This document shows, piece after piece, positions 19,146 through 27,185 of a stretch of DNA of 64,000 nt. Both the position numbers and the translations under genes were made by a program. Numbering within the stretch: the stretch's first letter is position 1; each line of letters starts with the position of its first letter. The DNA is from Pseudanabaena yagii GIHE-NHR1 (GTDB taxonomy: Bacteria > Cyanobacteriota > Cyanobacteriia > Pseudanabaenales > Pseudanabaenaceae): assembly GCF_012863495.1 (NCBI RefSeq), contig NZ_JAAVJL010000002.1:312501-376500 (forward strand). Direction: 5' to 3'. Under the pieces are notes generated by a model, which had not been told where the DNA came from, ran no database searches, and saw nothing but the letters and a program-made list of their open reading frames with translations.

Positions 19146-19779
19146 ATGAATGAGATTTATTTTGTTGCCAATGTTGGCGATAGATTAGCTCTAGCTGATT
19201 GCCAAACTTCATAAATAGTTTGGCTTGCTGATCTTGAAAGGCTAGAAATAGACGGTGAAATGCAGAAGTGAAAATTGCAATGATTAAACCTGTCGCAGTT
19301 GTAATTAGAGCCTCACCGATACCTTGAGTTAGCGATCCCGACTTTGTATTCGCCGCAACATCACCAATTTTGAGAGAACCAAAAGAGATGATTAATCCTG
19401 TCACCGTTCCTAACAGACCTAACAAAGGTGCAAGAGTAATCGCCGCTTCTAGGAGCTTTTCACCCTTGAGCATTCCTGCTAACTCCTCATCAGCAGAGCT
19501 TTCAAGGGCTAAACGGAATAATTCAGGATCAGGATCTTCTAGGGCTAAAGGAGCATAGAGAAAGCGTCCAACGGGAACCTTAAGCGAGTTTTCAGCTAAT
19601 TGAGCCGCTAATTTTAAATCTTGACGCGCGATCGCCAAAATATTTTCTCCAGTCTGTTTCTCCAGCCGCAGGATGCCAAACCAAAAAATTAGGCGTTCCA
19701 TGATCCCCGCTAAGGCAAATATTGATAGAGCCACAAGTGGGTACATGACAGCCCCACCTGCCTTAAATAACTCAATCAC
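19144..19779 (-). CDS. MotA/TolQ/ExbB proton channel family protein
   Basis: 211 residues with three membrane helices: an N-terminal one ([24 protein letters not shown]), then after the cytoplasmic loop [23 protein letters not shown] and [26 protein letters not shown]. The Thr/Gly-rich TVTGLI and [12 protein letters not shown] stretches are diagnostic of ExbB/TolQ. Such proteins form proton-driven stators that energise TonB-type transport or envelope functions. No exbD or tonB gene is visible next to it. The start is GTG at 19779, overlapping the end of rbfA by 8 bp, so translation is probably coupled. Confidence 0.85.
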   Translation of the reverse strand: MIELFKAGGAVMYPLVALSIFALAGIMERLIFWFGILRLEKQTGENILAIARQDLKLAAQLAENSLKVPVGRFLYAPLALEDPDPELFRLALESSADEELAGMLKGEKLLEAAITLAPLLGLLGTVTGLIISFGSLKIGDVAANTKSGSLTQGIGEALITTATGLIIAIFTSAFHRLFLAFQDQQAKLFMKFGNQLELIYRQHWQQNKSHS

Positions 19780-20155
19780 TTAACTTAGACTCCTTCTCTT
19801 CACGTTCTCGACTTAGTTGATTAATCAGCGACAAGACCTTGACACCACGTTCAAAGGAACGATCCTCATGGAAGACTACTTCAGGAACACGACGTAATGC
19901 TAATCTTTGCCCCACTTCACGCTTAATGTAGCCTGTTGCCGAAGCTAGAGCCTCCATAGTTTGCTGACGGGCTTCCTCAGTGCCATAGATGCTGACAAAA
20001 ATTTTCACATGTTGGAGATCGCCCGACAGTTCTGCATCGGTAACACTGACCATGCCCATACCTACGCGATCGTCTTTAATATCTTTCAGCAACATATTGC
20101 TGACTTCTCGTTTAATTAATTCGGCGACACGAGCAACTCGTCTTGTAGTAGCCAT
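19772..20155 (-). CDS. rbfA: Ribosome-binding factor A
   Basis: 30S maturation factor that binds near 16S rRNA helix 1 and is needed for processing and cold adaptation. 127 residues from the ATG at 20155 ([22 protein letters not shown]), which fits the family; the upstream extension to 20206 is not conserved in character. The KH-like fold is visible as [25 protein letters not shown] and [28 protein letters not shown]. It overlaps exbB downstream, and DUF6464 and DUF751 genes lie upstream on the same strand. Confidence 0.92.
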   Translation of the reverse strand: MATTRRVARVAELIKREVSNMLLKDIKDDRVGMGMVSVTDAELSGDLQHVKIFVSIYGTEEARQQTMEALASATGYIKREVGQRLALRRVPEVVFHEDRSFERGVKVLSLINQLSREREEKESKLSD

Positions 20156-20271
20156 AGATTTACATTTACACAGTAAAGTTTGATTTTGTGTTAGGAGTGA
20201 TAACACTTTGCATCACCCATCCTAACCTTGACAATTGATGATGACAGGTCAACCTTGCCAGATTGACCTCA

Positions 20272-20580
20272 TCATAGGCTTTCGTAATAGCGACAGTCTT
20301 GACAGGGACCACTAGGATTCACAGCACAACGGATGTAAGGCGATCGCGCATTGTACTTACAGCTAACTTTGCCAATCACATAGCCATATCCCTCAATGCA
20401 AATCATATCGGCGGGAGGTAACGCTTTGAGGCTAGCGGCTGGGGGAATAATGGGAGTATTGATTTGCCGATTTGTTTGCGTGTAAGTGACTTGAGCGCGA
20501 TGGAGCATCCATAACGATAGGATTGGCGGCGCTATACCGAGCAATAAAATGATTACGATGTCTAACATAGTGGTTAACAT
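20272..20580 (-). CDS. DUF6464-like small membrane-anchored protein
   Basis: About 102 residues: an N-terminal hydrophobic helix (LDIVIILLLGIAPPILSLWML) and a soluble C-terminal part with four conserved cysteines in KVSCKYNARSPYIRCAVNP and CQDCRYYE. I recognise this cysteine-rich ending from the cyanobacterial DUF6464 family. The cysteines could bind metal, but this is inference. Start uncertain: GTG at 20589 or ATG at 20580 or 20568. I give the first ATG. Confidence 0.65.
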   Translation of the reverse strand: MLTTMLDIVIILLLGIAPPILSLWMLHRAQVTYTQTNRQINTPIIPPAASLKALPPADMICIEGYGYVIGKVSCKYNARSPYIRCAVNPSGPCQDCRYYESL

Positions 20581-20641
20581 GTCCAACACGTTGATATTTC
20601 AAGATGCTGCAAATTAGCGCATTGAACTTCAAGCAGCTTTT

Positions 20642-20692
20642 TTAGTTTTCATTTTGCTTAAGGCAAATATGGCTTAGACAAAATGAAAACTA
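20642..20692. repeat. Bulged inverted repeat
   Basis: TTAGTTTTCATTTTG pairs with CAAAATGAAAACTAA across ~21 bases that contain further short complementarity (CTTAAGGC / GGCTTAG). It lies between the DUF751 and DUF6464 genes and could be an old terminator for DUF751. Confidence 0.5.
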
Positions 20693-20697
20693 ATTTA

Positions 20698-20901
20698 CTA
20701 AGCTACGTCCAGTCCTAGCATAGCTCTTAATACTAGGGACACACCAATAAATCCACTAACTAGAGCCGTAAGCATTGCGATCGCTGTTACAGGTTTTTTG
20801 AACAAAGGAATAATCGGTGCAATGACGATAGACAGAACTCCGCCAGTGATGAGAGCTAAGAATTTAGGATAGCGGAGTAGATTGAGGATAAAGTTTTTCA
20901 T
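20698..20901 (-). CDS. DUF751 family (Ycf33-like) small membrane protein
   Basis: 67 residues with two membrane helices. The pattern LLRYPKFLALITGGVLSIV...PLFKKPVTAIAMLTALVSG...LVLRAMLGL is characteristic of the DUF751/Ycf33 family. The family is conserved in cyanobacteria and some plastids and frequently lies near rbfA, as here. Function unknown. ATG start at 20901 without a strong ribosome-binding site. Confidence 0.8.
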   Translation of the reverse strand: MKNFILNLLRYPKFLALITGGVLSIVIAPIIPLFKKPVTAIAMLTALVSGFIGVSLVLRAMLGLDVA

Positions 20902-20940
20902 ATATTACTTAATTTATTACTTAATCAATATTTAATTACT

Positions 20941-21035
20941 ATAGAACTTACGCAATGCTAACGAATTTACTGGGTTTTGGTTAGATGAGGCGCGGGCTTT
21001 GCCCGCGCCTCATCTAACCGATGCGTAAGTCCTAT
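20941..21035. mobile_element. MITE-C: 95-bp element with ACTTACGCA terminal repeats
   Basis: The ends ATAGAACTTACGCA and TGCGTAAGTCCTAT are inverted repeats with one mismatch. Inside is a perfect 19-bp hairpin (20979-21019) with a GC-TTT-GC centre. The left interior (AATGCTAACG, AATTTACTGGG) recurs at 15254-15286 next to a different hairpin. GGACTTACGCA ends are familiar from cyanobacterial insertion-sequence-derived repeats. It is non-coding. Confidence 0.75.
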
Positions 21036-21054
21036 GCTACTTAGAATTTTAGGA

Positions 21055-21786
21055 TTAATGTAGACGATAGGAAATGTCGTTATTAAGTTTGGAAGCCTGC
21101 TTATGGGGTTGGTGAATTGCATTATTTGACAAAAGCTTGGTCATCGCATCTGGATGATAATCCCAGTTAAGCAAACCTGCTAGTCCCATAAACAACCCAA
21201 AGGCAGCAGGAACCATGGCAGCACCGTAGAGCCAATTCTTTTGGGTAAGCGAGGTCATTGCTAGCATGGCGATCGAAAGGGCAAAGGCAGCCTCAGACAG
21301 GTCAAACTGGTCATCATGAACATTTAGCTGTTCATATTGCTTTTCCGCCTCTTTAGCCTGTTGTTCTAGTCCATCCTTTTCTTTTTCCTGTTTAGCCGCG
21401 ATCGCTTCGTACCGAGTAATTTCTTTTGCGTAGTCAGCACGGATTTTGGGTTGTTGCTGTGCTTCAGCCTGTAATTTCAACTGAGCAACGGTGGATTTGG
21501 CGATCTCAGCTCGGACATTGCGCGCTTGATAAAAAGACCATGTGTCAATGCGATCGGCTTGAGCCTTTTGCATAGCCTGCACTACGTTGTCACTTTTGAC
21601 TTTACATATACCCATGAAAGTGACAAACACAACTACAGTAATCGCTACATAGTTATTGAGTTGACTCTTTTTTGGTTTTTGCTCTTTATGGGGATCGTTA
21701 GACTTGGGGGATTTGTCATGATCTCCCGATTCTTCGTGATCATCATTATGCTCTTCAATAACTTCAGAAATATCCGATATTTCCAT
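21055..21786 (-). CDS. DUF4337 domain-containing membrane protein
   Basis: 243 residues. An acidic/charged N-terminus (~1-38) is followed by TM1 (NYVAITVVVFVTFMGIC), the DUF4337 signature KAQADRIDTWSFYQARNVRAEIAKS, a long coiled coil (KEITRYEAIAAKQEKEKDGLEQQAKEAEKQY) and two more helices (AAFALSIAMLAMTSL; NWLYGAAMVPAAFGLFMGLAGLL). Function unknown; the topology suggests a coiled-coil domain projecting from the membrane. It stands alone, divergent from the CHAT-TPR gene. Confidence 0.85.
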   Translation of the reverse strand: MEISDISEVIEEHNDDHEESGDHDKSPKSNDPHKEQKPKKSQLNNYVAITVVVFVTFMGICKVKSDNVVQAMQKAQADRIDTWSFYQARNVRAEIAKSTVAQLKLQAEAQQQPKIRADYAKEITRYEAIAAKQEKEKDGLEQQAKEAEKQYEQLNVHDDQFDLSEAAFALSIAMLAMTSLTQKNWLYGAAMVPAAFGLFMGLAGLLNWDYHPDAMTKLLSNNAIHQPHKQASKLNNDISYRLH

Positions 21787-21842
21787 AACTTTTGGCTGTA
21801 TTCTCCTATCGCAATGTTTGTTAAATTTAGATTATATAGTAG

Positions 21843-21921
21843 TCCTAAATCATTTGAGGCTTTTGGGGGGCGTGGAAGCGCACCTCGGACGTGCTTTCAC
21901 AACCCATTTAGGATTGGTATA
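21843..21921. repeat. Repeat D, copy 1 (TCCTAAAT ... ATTTAGGA)
   Basis: This sequence is bounded by TCCTAAAT and ATTTAGGATTGGTATA and contains GGAAGCGCACC and TGCTTTCACAACCC. A related sequence lies in inverse orientation at 25363-25423. The 287-bp gap 21787-22073 holds this repeat and short palindromic scraps, and no gene. Confidence 0.5.
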
Positions 21922-22073
21922 CAGCGCTTTTTAAGCAAGCGCGGTATAGAGGTTTGGTTTCTCCGCCGAAGTCAGGGAAACAAAGCCGCACTTTAGACCG
22001 ACAACATAATGGGTCATTTAGCAGGATGTAATGGCTTCACACTACTAATGTATAAAGTCTGATTTAGAAATTT

Positions 22074-25000
22074 ATGCTCCAGAAAATATCTATAGGATCT
22101 ATGCAAGGGAAATCTATTGGCGATCGCCTATCCGTGACTATCTTGGGGATGGGTCTACTTTTAGGGGATCTAGGTTTAAATCCTGTTCATGCGTTACCAA
22201 CATTAGGCAATAGCAATCATCAGCTTGTAGCGGCAGAAACCAATACTGACAATGCTAAGCCAAGTGCTACGTCAACGGATTTGCTCCTTCAAAAAGCAGA
22301 AAAACTATTCGATCAGGGCAAGTTTCAGGAATCTTTGCAGCAATATCAACAGGTTCTCAATATCTATCGACAACAGGGCGATCGCTTAGGGGAGGCGATT
22401 GCTCTTACGGGGATTGGGATGACACAGGTGAGCTTAAGACAGGAAACCGCCGCGATCGCTAGTTTACAGAAAGCATTGATGCTCCTCCAAGCTCCTGCTT
22501 CTAATTTAAGTAATAATGACAAACAGCTTTATCGCAAAGCAGAAGGGGAAACAAAATATCAATTGGGGCGAGCCTATATCAATTTGGAACAATATGCGAA
22601 GTCTTTGCCATTGCTGGAGGAATCCTTAAAAATTCGCCAAGAAGTAGGCGATCGCTATCGAGAGGGTAAGACCCTTGCGAGTATTGGTATTATCTATGTT
22701 AAGAAGTATGAATTTCCTCGCTCAGTTGAATATTTTGAGAATGGACTCAAAATCAGCATCGCCGAAAAGAATCGGGCATCGGAAGGACAAATTCTCTTTT
22801 ACTTAGCTTCTATCTATAGCTTGTTAGGACAAAAGGAGAAAGCCTTAGCCTTGGCTCGCCAGAGTGGAAGTGCCTATCAAGCCTTGGGCAGCCCTTTAGG
22901 GCAAGCCAACGCCTTAAATCTAGAAGGTAATATTTTGAGCTTGTCGTTGGAATATAAACAGGTTGCTCAACTTAATCTCCAAGCTTTAGAACTTGTCCGA
23001 CAAGTAGGAGATCGCCCCCGTGAAGCCGAGATTTTGAGCGCTGTTGCCACGGCATATCGGAATCTAGGTACATATCCTCAAGCGATCGAGTTCTATGTGC
23101 AATCTCAAAAGATATATCAGGAGCTAGGCGATCGCGCTGGACAAGGCATGATTCTCAAGAATATTGCTGATGTGCGTCTTGCCCAAGGTCTGAATCGTGA
23201 AGCTTTGACAACCTACGAACAGGCAAGAGCAATTTATGAAGATCTGACTAAGGTTGCTAATGTCAAACCTAGCGATCGCCAAACTCTTGCGGGAATTTTG
23301 ATTGGGCAAGGTAGTCTCTATACTTCCTTTAGCGAATATCCCAAAGCCATCACGACTTTAAAGGAAGCACAAGCTCTGTATCAATCCCTAGGAGATCGGC
23401 AGGGTAAAGTGGTCGCATCTCTTTATCTGGCACAGGTATATTTGCAATTAGAAGATCGCGAAAAAATTAGCGATATTTTAAAAGAGTTACCTGAATTAAC
23501 GAAAAACTCTCCCCAACTGCGACAGATGGCAGAGTCTTTGGTGGGACTTGCCAATAACAATTCATTAAAATCCACGAATCCCCAAACACAATTAAAGTCT
23601 GTTCTGAGTCTATTGGAGTTTTTTAAACAATCAGGCGATCGCAAATCAGAAGCTGCCATGCTTTTACAAGCTAGTGGTTTATACTTTGAACTCAAGCAAA
23701 TCGATAAGACAATCATATTCAATCAACAGGCTTTAGATATCTATCGTGAAATTGGCGATCGCTCTGGGGCGGCTGACGCTCTTTATCAACTCGGCTTAAG
23801 CTATGCCCTATCGAATCGTGTTGACAAGGCATTTGTATCATTTCAGGCAGCTTTGCTCTTTGCCCGTGAAGTCGGCAATCGCAACCAAGAGAGTAAACTA
23901 CTGGGCAATATTGGGGCTTTAATACAAAGGCAATATCCCGAACTAGCGATCGCCTTTTACAAACAATCGGTAAATGTGACGGAAGCGATTCGCAAAGAAC
24001 TGCGGGTACTGACCATTGATCAGCAAAAGTCCTATCAACGCACAGTGGCAGCTAATTATCGCGCTTTAGCTGATCTCCTATTGAAACAAGGGCGAGTTAT
24101 GGAAGGATTGCAGGTTCTTGATCTACTTAAAGTCCAAGAGCTACAAGACTATTTGCAAAATGTTAAAGGCAATGAGAGAACCGCTCAGGGTATTTATGTT
24201 TTTCCTGAAGAAGCATCACAAATTAAAGCGATCTCTTCACAGCCTCTCATCTCTCTGCAACCATTAATTGATGGCAATCAGCGAATCGTTCAAGAATTAG
24301 GTCGTATTCCCCCAACAGAGTTAAATCGTGTTCCCGACTATTTGCAAAAGCTCCCTCAAGGTCATGCGCTACTTTATCCGCTCATTTTAGCTAATCGCTT
24401 AGAACTAATTCTATTCATCCCGAATAAGCTGCCAATTCATCGCTCTATTGCAATTAAAGAATCCGAAATATCTGAATTAGTGCAGGATTTTAAAGTGGGA
24501 CTGCGCGATGCTACCTCACTAGATGTGATTGAACCTGCTACGAAACTCTACAACATTCTGATCAAACCAATTGAAGCGGATCTTGCCCAAACTAATACAA
24601 TTCTCTATGCCCCTGACGGACAACTGCGCTATGTTCCTATTACAGCGCTTTATGATGGTCAAAAATGGCTGGTAGAGAAGTATAGTGTCAATAATCTGAT
24701 TGCCTATAGCCTTAGTGATTTTACGCCCAAACCACCTAAGCCTTTGCGAACTTTGGCAGGTGCTTTCGGTGGTGCTCCCAATAGCACCAAGTTTGGACAG
24801 GTAGGGCTACCTGCTACGGTTACGGAAGTACAAGCAATTTCCTCCACCTTGCCTGACACCGTGCAGTTGGTCGCCAATGACTTTAGTCGCAAAGCCACCG
24901 AAGCCCAAATGCAAACGAGAAATGTTGTTCACTTCGCTACCCATGCTGAGTTCAATGCTGGGAAGCCCGAAAATTCATTTCTCATCTTTGGTAATGGCGA

Positions 25001-25346
25001 TCGCCTCTTGCTCAATGAAATCAAAGATTTACCAATGTCAAATGTTGAGTTAATCGTCCTCAGTGCCTGTCAAACAGGTGTGGGTGCTCTCGGCAATGGT
25101 ATTGAAATTTTGGGCTTTGGCTATCAGGTGCAAAGGGCGGGCGCAAAAGCTGCGATCGCTTCTCTCTGGCAGGTGAGTGATGAGGGTACACAATCCTTAA
25201 TGCAGGAGTTTTATCAACATATCAAGCAAAGTGGTCAGTCCCGTTCTGAATCGCTGCGCCAAGCACAATTAGCAACTATTCGCTCTAAGGATTTCTCTCA
25301 CCCCTATTTCTGGTCAGCTTTTATCCTAATTAGTAATGGCTTATAA
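22074..25346 (+). CDS. Tetratricopeptide repeat protein with C-terminal CHAT protease-like domain
   Basis: 1090 residues. The N-terminus has a signal-like hydrophobic segment (LSVTILGMGLLLGDLGL). About 650 residues of TPRs follow (repeated GDRxGEA/ALxxIGxxY units at ~40-residue spacing). The CHAT domain takes the last ~330 residues. The caspase-like dyad is visible: His957 in HFATHAEF and Cys999 in LSACQTG, followed by GFGYQVQRAGAKAAIASLW. CHAT-TPR proteins are very common in filamentous cyanobacteria. They are assumed to be proteases, some in defence or cell-death pathways. No obvious substrate gene adjoins. HIP1 sites in many linkers encode the recurring GDR tripeptide. Confidence 0.88.
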   Translation: MLQKISIGSMQGKSIGDRLSVTILGMGLLLGDLGLNPVHALPTLGNSNHQLVAAETNTDNAKPSATSTDLLLQKAEKLFDQGKFQESLQQYQQVLNIYRQQGDRLGEAIALTGIGMTQVSLRQETAAIASLQKALMLLQAPASNLSNNDKQLYRKAEGETKYQLGRAYINLEQYAKSLPLLEESLKIRQEVGDRYREGKTLASIGIIYVKKYEFPRSVEYFENGLKISIAEKNRASEGQILFYLASIYSLLGQKEKALALARQSGSAYQALGSPLGQANALNLEGNILSLSLEYKQVAQLNLQALELVRQVGDRPREAEILSAVATAYRNLGTYPQAIEFYVQSQKIYQELGDRAGQGMILKNIADVRLAQGLNREALTTYEQARAIYEDLTKVANVKPSDRQTLAGILIGQGSLYTSFSEYPKAITTLKEAQALYQSLGDRQGKVVASLYLAQVYLQLEDREKISDILKELPELTKNSPQLRQMAESLVGLANNNSLKSTNPQTQLKSVLSLLEFFKQSGDRKSEAAMLLQASGLYFELKQIDKTIIFNQQALDIYREIGDRSGAADALYQLGLSYALSNRVDKAFVSFQAALLFAREVGNRNQESKLLGNIGALIQRQYPELAIAFYKQSVNVTEAIRKELRVLTIDQQKSYQRTVAANYRALADLLLKQGRVMEGLQVLDLLKVQELQDYLQNVKGNERTAQGIYVFPEEASQIKAISSQPLISLQPLIDGNQRIVQELGRIPPTELNRVPDYLQKLPQGHALLYPLILANRLELILFIPNKLPIHRSIAIKESEISELVQDFKVGLRDATSLDVIEPATKLYNILIKPIEADLAQTNTILYAPDGQLRYVPITALYDGQKWLVEKYSVNNLIAYSLSDFTPKPPKPLRTLAGAFGGAPNSTKFGQVGLPATVTEVQAISSTLPDTVQLVANDFSRKATEAQMQTRNVVHFATHAEFNAGKPENSFLIFGNGDRLLLNEIKDLPMSNVELIVLSACQTGVGALGNGIEILGFGYQVQRAGAKAAIASLWQVSDEGTQSLMQEFYQHIKQSGQSRSESLRQAQLATIRSKDFSHPYFWSAFILISNGL

Positions 25347-25362
25347 GTAGGTTATTGGAATT

Positions 25363-25423
25363 ATCGCTATAGCAATCCTAGATGGCTTGTGGAAGTGCAT
25401 CTTTTCGGGGCGCACTTCCACAA
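25363..25423. repeat. Repeat D, copy 2
   Basis: TATAGCAATCCTAGATGGC followed by an inverted repeat (25387-25423, TTGTGGAAGTGC and complement, 13-base loop). Read in reverse it resembles the right half of the element at 21843. Confidence 0.5.
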
Positions 25424-25439
25424 ACTCAAAAATCTACAA

Positions 25440-25517
25440 ATGGAGGATATTATGGCGGTGTTGTCCTATGTGGCTCGTCGGTCTGATGATGTAGAGGTCG
25501 CTTTGGTTTCAGCTTGA
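25440..25517 (+). pseudogene. 3' fragment of a DUF433 antitoxin-like gene
   Basis: These 26 codons (MEDIMAVLSYVARRSDDVEV then ALVSA, stop) match the C-terminus of the intact DUF433 protein at 26176-26409 (EDIMAALSYAAWRSEEVEVA). The nucleotide sequences are also visibly similar. There is no upstream part, so this is a relic, probably left by a duplication or replacement around the xisH remnant. Confidence 0.75.
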
Positions 25518-25627
25518 CAGTATAGACGATCACCTATCTAAAAAATATGGCTAGATTAAGTATGCAGGAGAATTCAGAGAATGACGGTATTAGAGAAAGT
25601 ATCATTCTATAAGAATTCAATATTTGA

Positions 25628-25822
25628 TTGATACTAAATCTCAACTATCGTCTATTAATGCAGGGACAGTATCCAGAATACACACTGTATTTGGCTATTC
25701 CATTAAGTGCTTATGATTCTTTTTTTCAATTACCTTTTGTACAAACTACAATTGAACAGTATCAGCTAAAACTAGTAGTTTATATGCCAGAGCAGCAGGA
25801 GATTATAAAATGGCAAAACTAG
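25628..25822 (+). pseudogene. xisH: 5'-truncated xisH (fdxN element excision controlling factor) remnant
   Basis: The last ~55 codons of XisH are preserved: NYRLLMQGQYPEYTLYLAIP, YDSFFQLPFVQ, QYQLKLVVYMPEQQEIIKW. The N-terminal part with the endonuclease-like core is absent; upstream of base ~25640 the frame is unrelated and closed. The intact family is ~138 residues. XisH and XisI were described as controlling excision of the fdxN element in Anabaena and occur widely as pairs in cyanobacteria. The stop overlaps the start of the xisI relic, as in intact pairs. Confidence 0.75.
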
Positions 25823-26141
25823 ATGAGTATCGCCAAAAGATTCAAGATTTGCTGACAGAATTGGCAAGTTATAGTTCGGCAAATGGTGAGGTTGAGTCGC
25901 AGTTAATTTTTTAGAACGCGACCATTATCAATTAGTCCATGTTGGTTGGCGCAATCATCGTCGTATCTACGGCTGTGTAGTACATTTAGATATCAAGGAT
26001 GGCAAGATCTGGGTGCAACATAATGGAACGGAATTTGATATTTCTCTTAGGCTTGCGGAGATGGGAATTCCTAAACAGAATATTGTTAATGGTTTTCATT
26101 CAAGTTATATGCGCCAGTTTACGGATTTTGCAGTTGGATAA
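25810..26141 (+). pseudogene. xisI: Frameshifted xisI
   Basis: The ATG at 25810 opens MAKLDEYRQKIQDLLTELAS...GEVESQLIF and then hits TAG. One frame away the protein resumes as LERDHYQLVHVGWRNHRRIY...VQHNGTEFDISLRLAEMGIP and ends at TAA 26139-26141, giving a normal XisI length (~110 residues). The break is in a run of six T (25907-25912), where seven would keep the frame. This is a one-base deletion, a sequencing error in the homopolymer, or a slippage site. The last is unlikely to matter because the partner xisH is truncated. Confidence 0.8.
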
Positions 26142-26175
26142 AGTATACTAATACGCTTTCAGAGCCTGCTAAACT

Positions 26176-26409
26176 ATGAAACATTTATCACGAATTACCT
26201 TTGATTCTCAAGTGATGGGTGGTAAGCCTTGCATTCGTGGAATGCGGGTAACTGTGGGTACATTGGTTGGACTATTGGCGGTTGGACATTCGGTTGAAGA
26301 AATTTTAAATGCTTATCCTTATTTAGAGAAAGAGGATATTATGGCGGCGTTGTCCTATGCGGCTTGGCGGTCTGAGGAGGTTGAGGTTGCTTTGGTGTTG
26401 GCACAATAA
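26176..26409 (+). CDS. DUF433 domain protein (orphan antitoxin-like)
   Basis: 77 residues. ITFDSQVMGGKPCIRGMRVTV with GHSVEEILNAYPYLEKEDIMAAL is the DUF433 pattern, a small winged-helix-like domain seen as the antitoxin partner of DUF5615 PIN-like proteins. The next gene is another DUF433 rather than a toxin, so this copy appears to be an orphan. ATG start at 26176. Confidence 0.85.
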   Translation: MKHLSRITFDSQVMGGKPCIRGMRVTVGTLVGLLAVGHSVEEILNAYPYLEKEDIMAALSYAAWRSEEVEVALVLAQ

Positions 26410-26448
26410 AAAAGCTTGTAAAATATTACAAAGTCAAGATAAAAAATA

Positions 26449-26781
26449 ATGAAAGTTACACTCGATCGCTATATTGAGATTACGCCTGATATTCGTGGAG
26501 GTAAGCCGCGCATTGCTGGTAGACGTATTACGGTTGCAGATGTGGCGATCGCTTATTTACGATTAGGACAATCGCTTGAAGAGGTGGCGGCGGAGTACGA
26601 TCTCACTTTGTCGGAAGTGTATGCGGCGATGTCATTTTATTATGATAACAAAGTGGCGATCGATGAGAGCATTCAAGCTTCAGAGACATTTGCAGATTCG
26701 CTACGTCCGATTTATCCTTCTCTTTTGCAAGAAAAAATCAAGGTGTTAAAGAATGTCAGAACGAATTCGTTACCATCTTGA
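26449..26781 (+). CDS. DUF433 antitoxin-like protein
   Basis: 110 residues: DUF433 core (ITPDIRGGKPRIAGRRITVADVAIAYLRLGQSLEEVAAEYDLTLSEVYAAMSFYY) and a ~40-residue C-terminal extension that could contact the toxin. It overlaps the downstream DUF5615 gene by 29 bp in another frame, the usual arrangement of this toxin-antitoxin-like pair. Autoregulation by the complex is expected from the family but not seen in the sequence. Confidence 0.85.
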   Translation: MKVTLDRYIEITPDIRGGKPRIAGRRITVADVAIAYLRLGQSLEEVAAEYDLTLSEVYAAMSFYYDNKVAIDESIQASETFADSLRPIYPSLLQEKIKVLKNVRTNSLPS

Positions 26782-27088
26782 TGAAAACGTCAGCTTTGCG
26801 ATCGCTCAAGGATTAAGACGTGCAGGGATTGATGTAACTATTCCACGCGAAGTAGGTTTGATTGGCAAAAGTGATATGGAGCATTTGGTATTTGCGAATG
26901 CTGAGAAGAGGGTTCTGCTTACCCATGATGATGATTTGTTAGTTTTGGCGCATCGTGGCTGTGAGCATTATGGAATTACTTATTGTCGTAAAGAGGCAAG
27001 ATCTACAGGTCAGATTATCCGACTGCTGATCTTGCTTTATGAGGTTGCGTTAGCTGATGAAATGAAGGGGAAAATCGAGTATTTATAA
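26753..27088 (+). CDS. DUF5615 family PIN-like protein (toxin-like)
   Basis: 111 residues. The N-terminal YHLDENVSFAIAQGLRRAGIDV, the central LLTHDDDLLVLAHRG with several acidic residues, and RSTGQIIRLL match the DUF5615 PIN-like (Mut7-C-related) family. These residues are expected to bind metal for RNase activity. It is paired with the overlapping DUF433 gene. The Roco-type gene begins 97 bp downstream. Confidence 0.85.
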   Translation: MSERIRYHLDENVSFAIAQGLRRAGIDVTIPREVGLIGKSDMEHLVFANAEKRVLLTHDDDLLVLAHRGCEHYGITYCRKEARSTGQIIRLLILLYEVALADEMKGKIEYL

Positions 27089-27185
27089 CCCTTTTGCATT
27101 TTTGAGCAATAACCACTATAAATTTAGTCAATAACATCAAAATCAAATCTTTTTCTTTTTTCCTTTTTAATTTTTCCTTGAATTT

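Noticed and set aside
25907-25912. Programmed frameshifting to make a full XisI
   Set aside because: A backward slip on the T run would restore the frame, but xisH next to it is truncated and no stimulatory structure is evident, so decay or a sequencing error is more likely.
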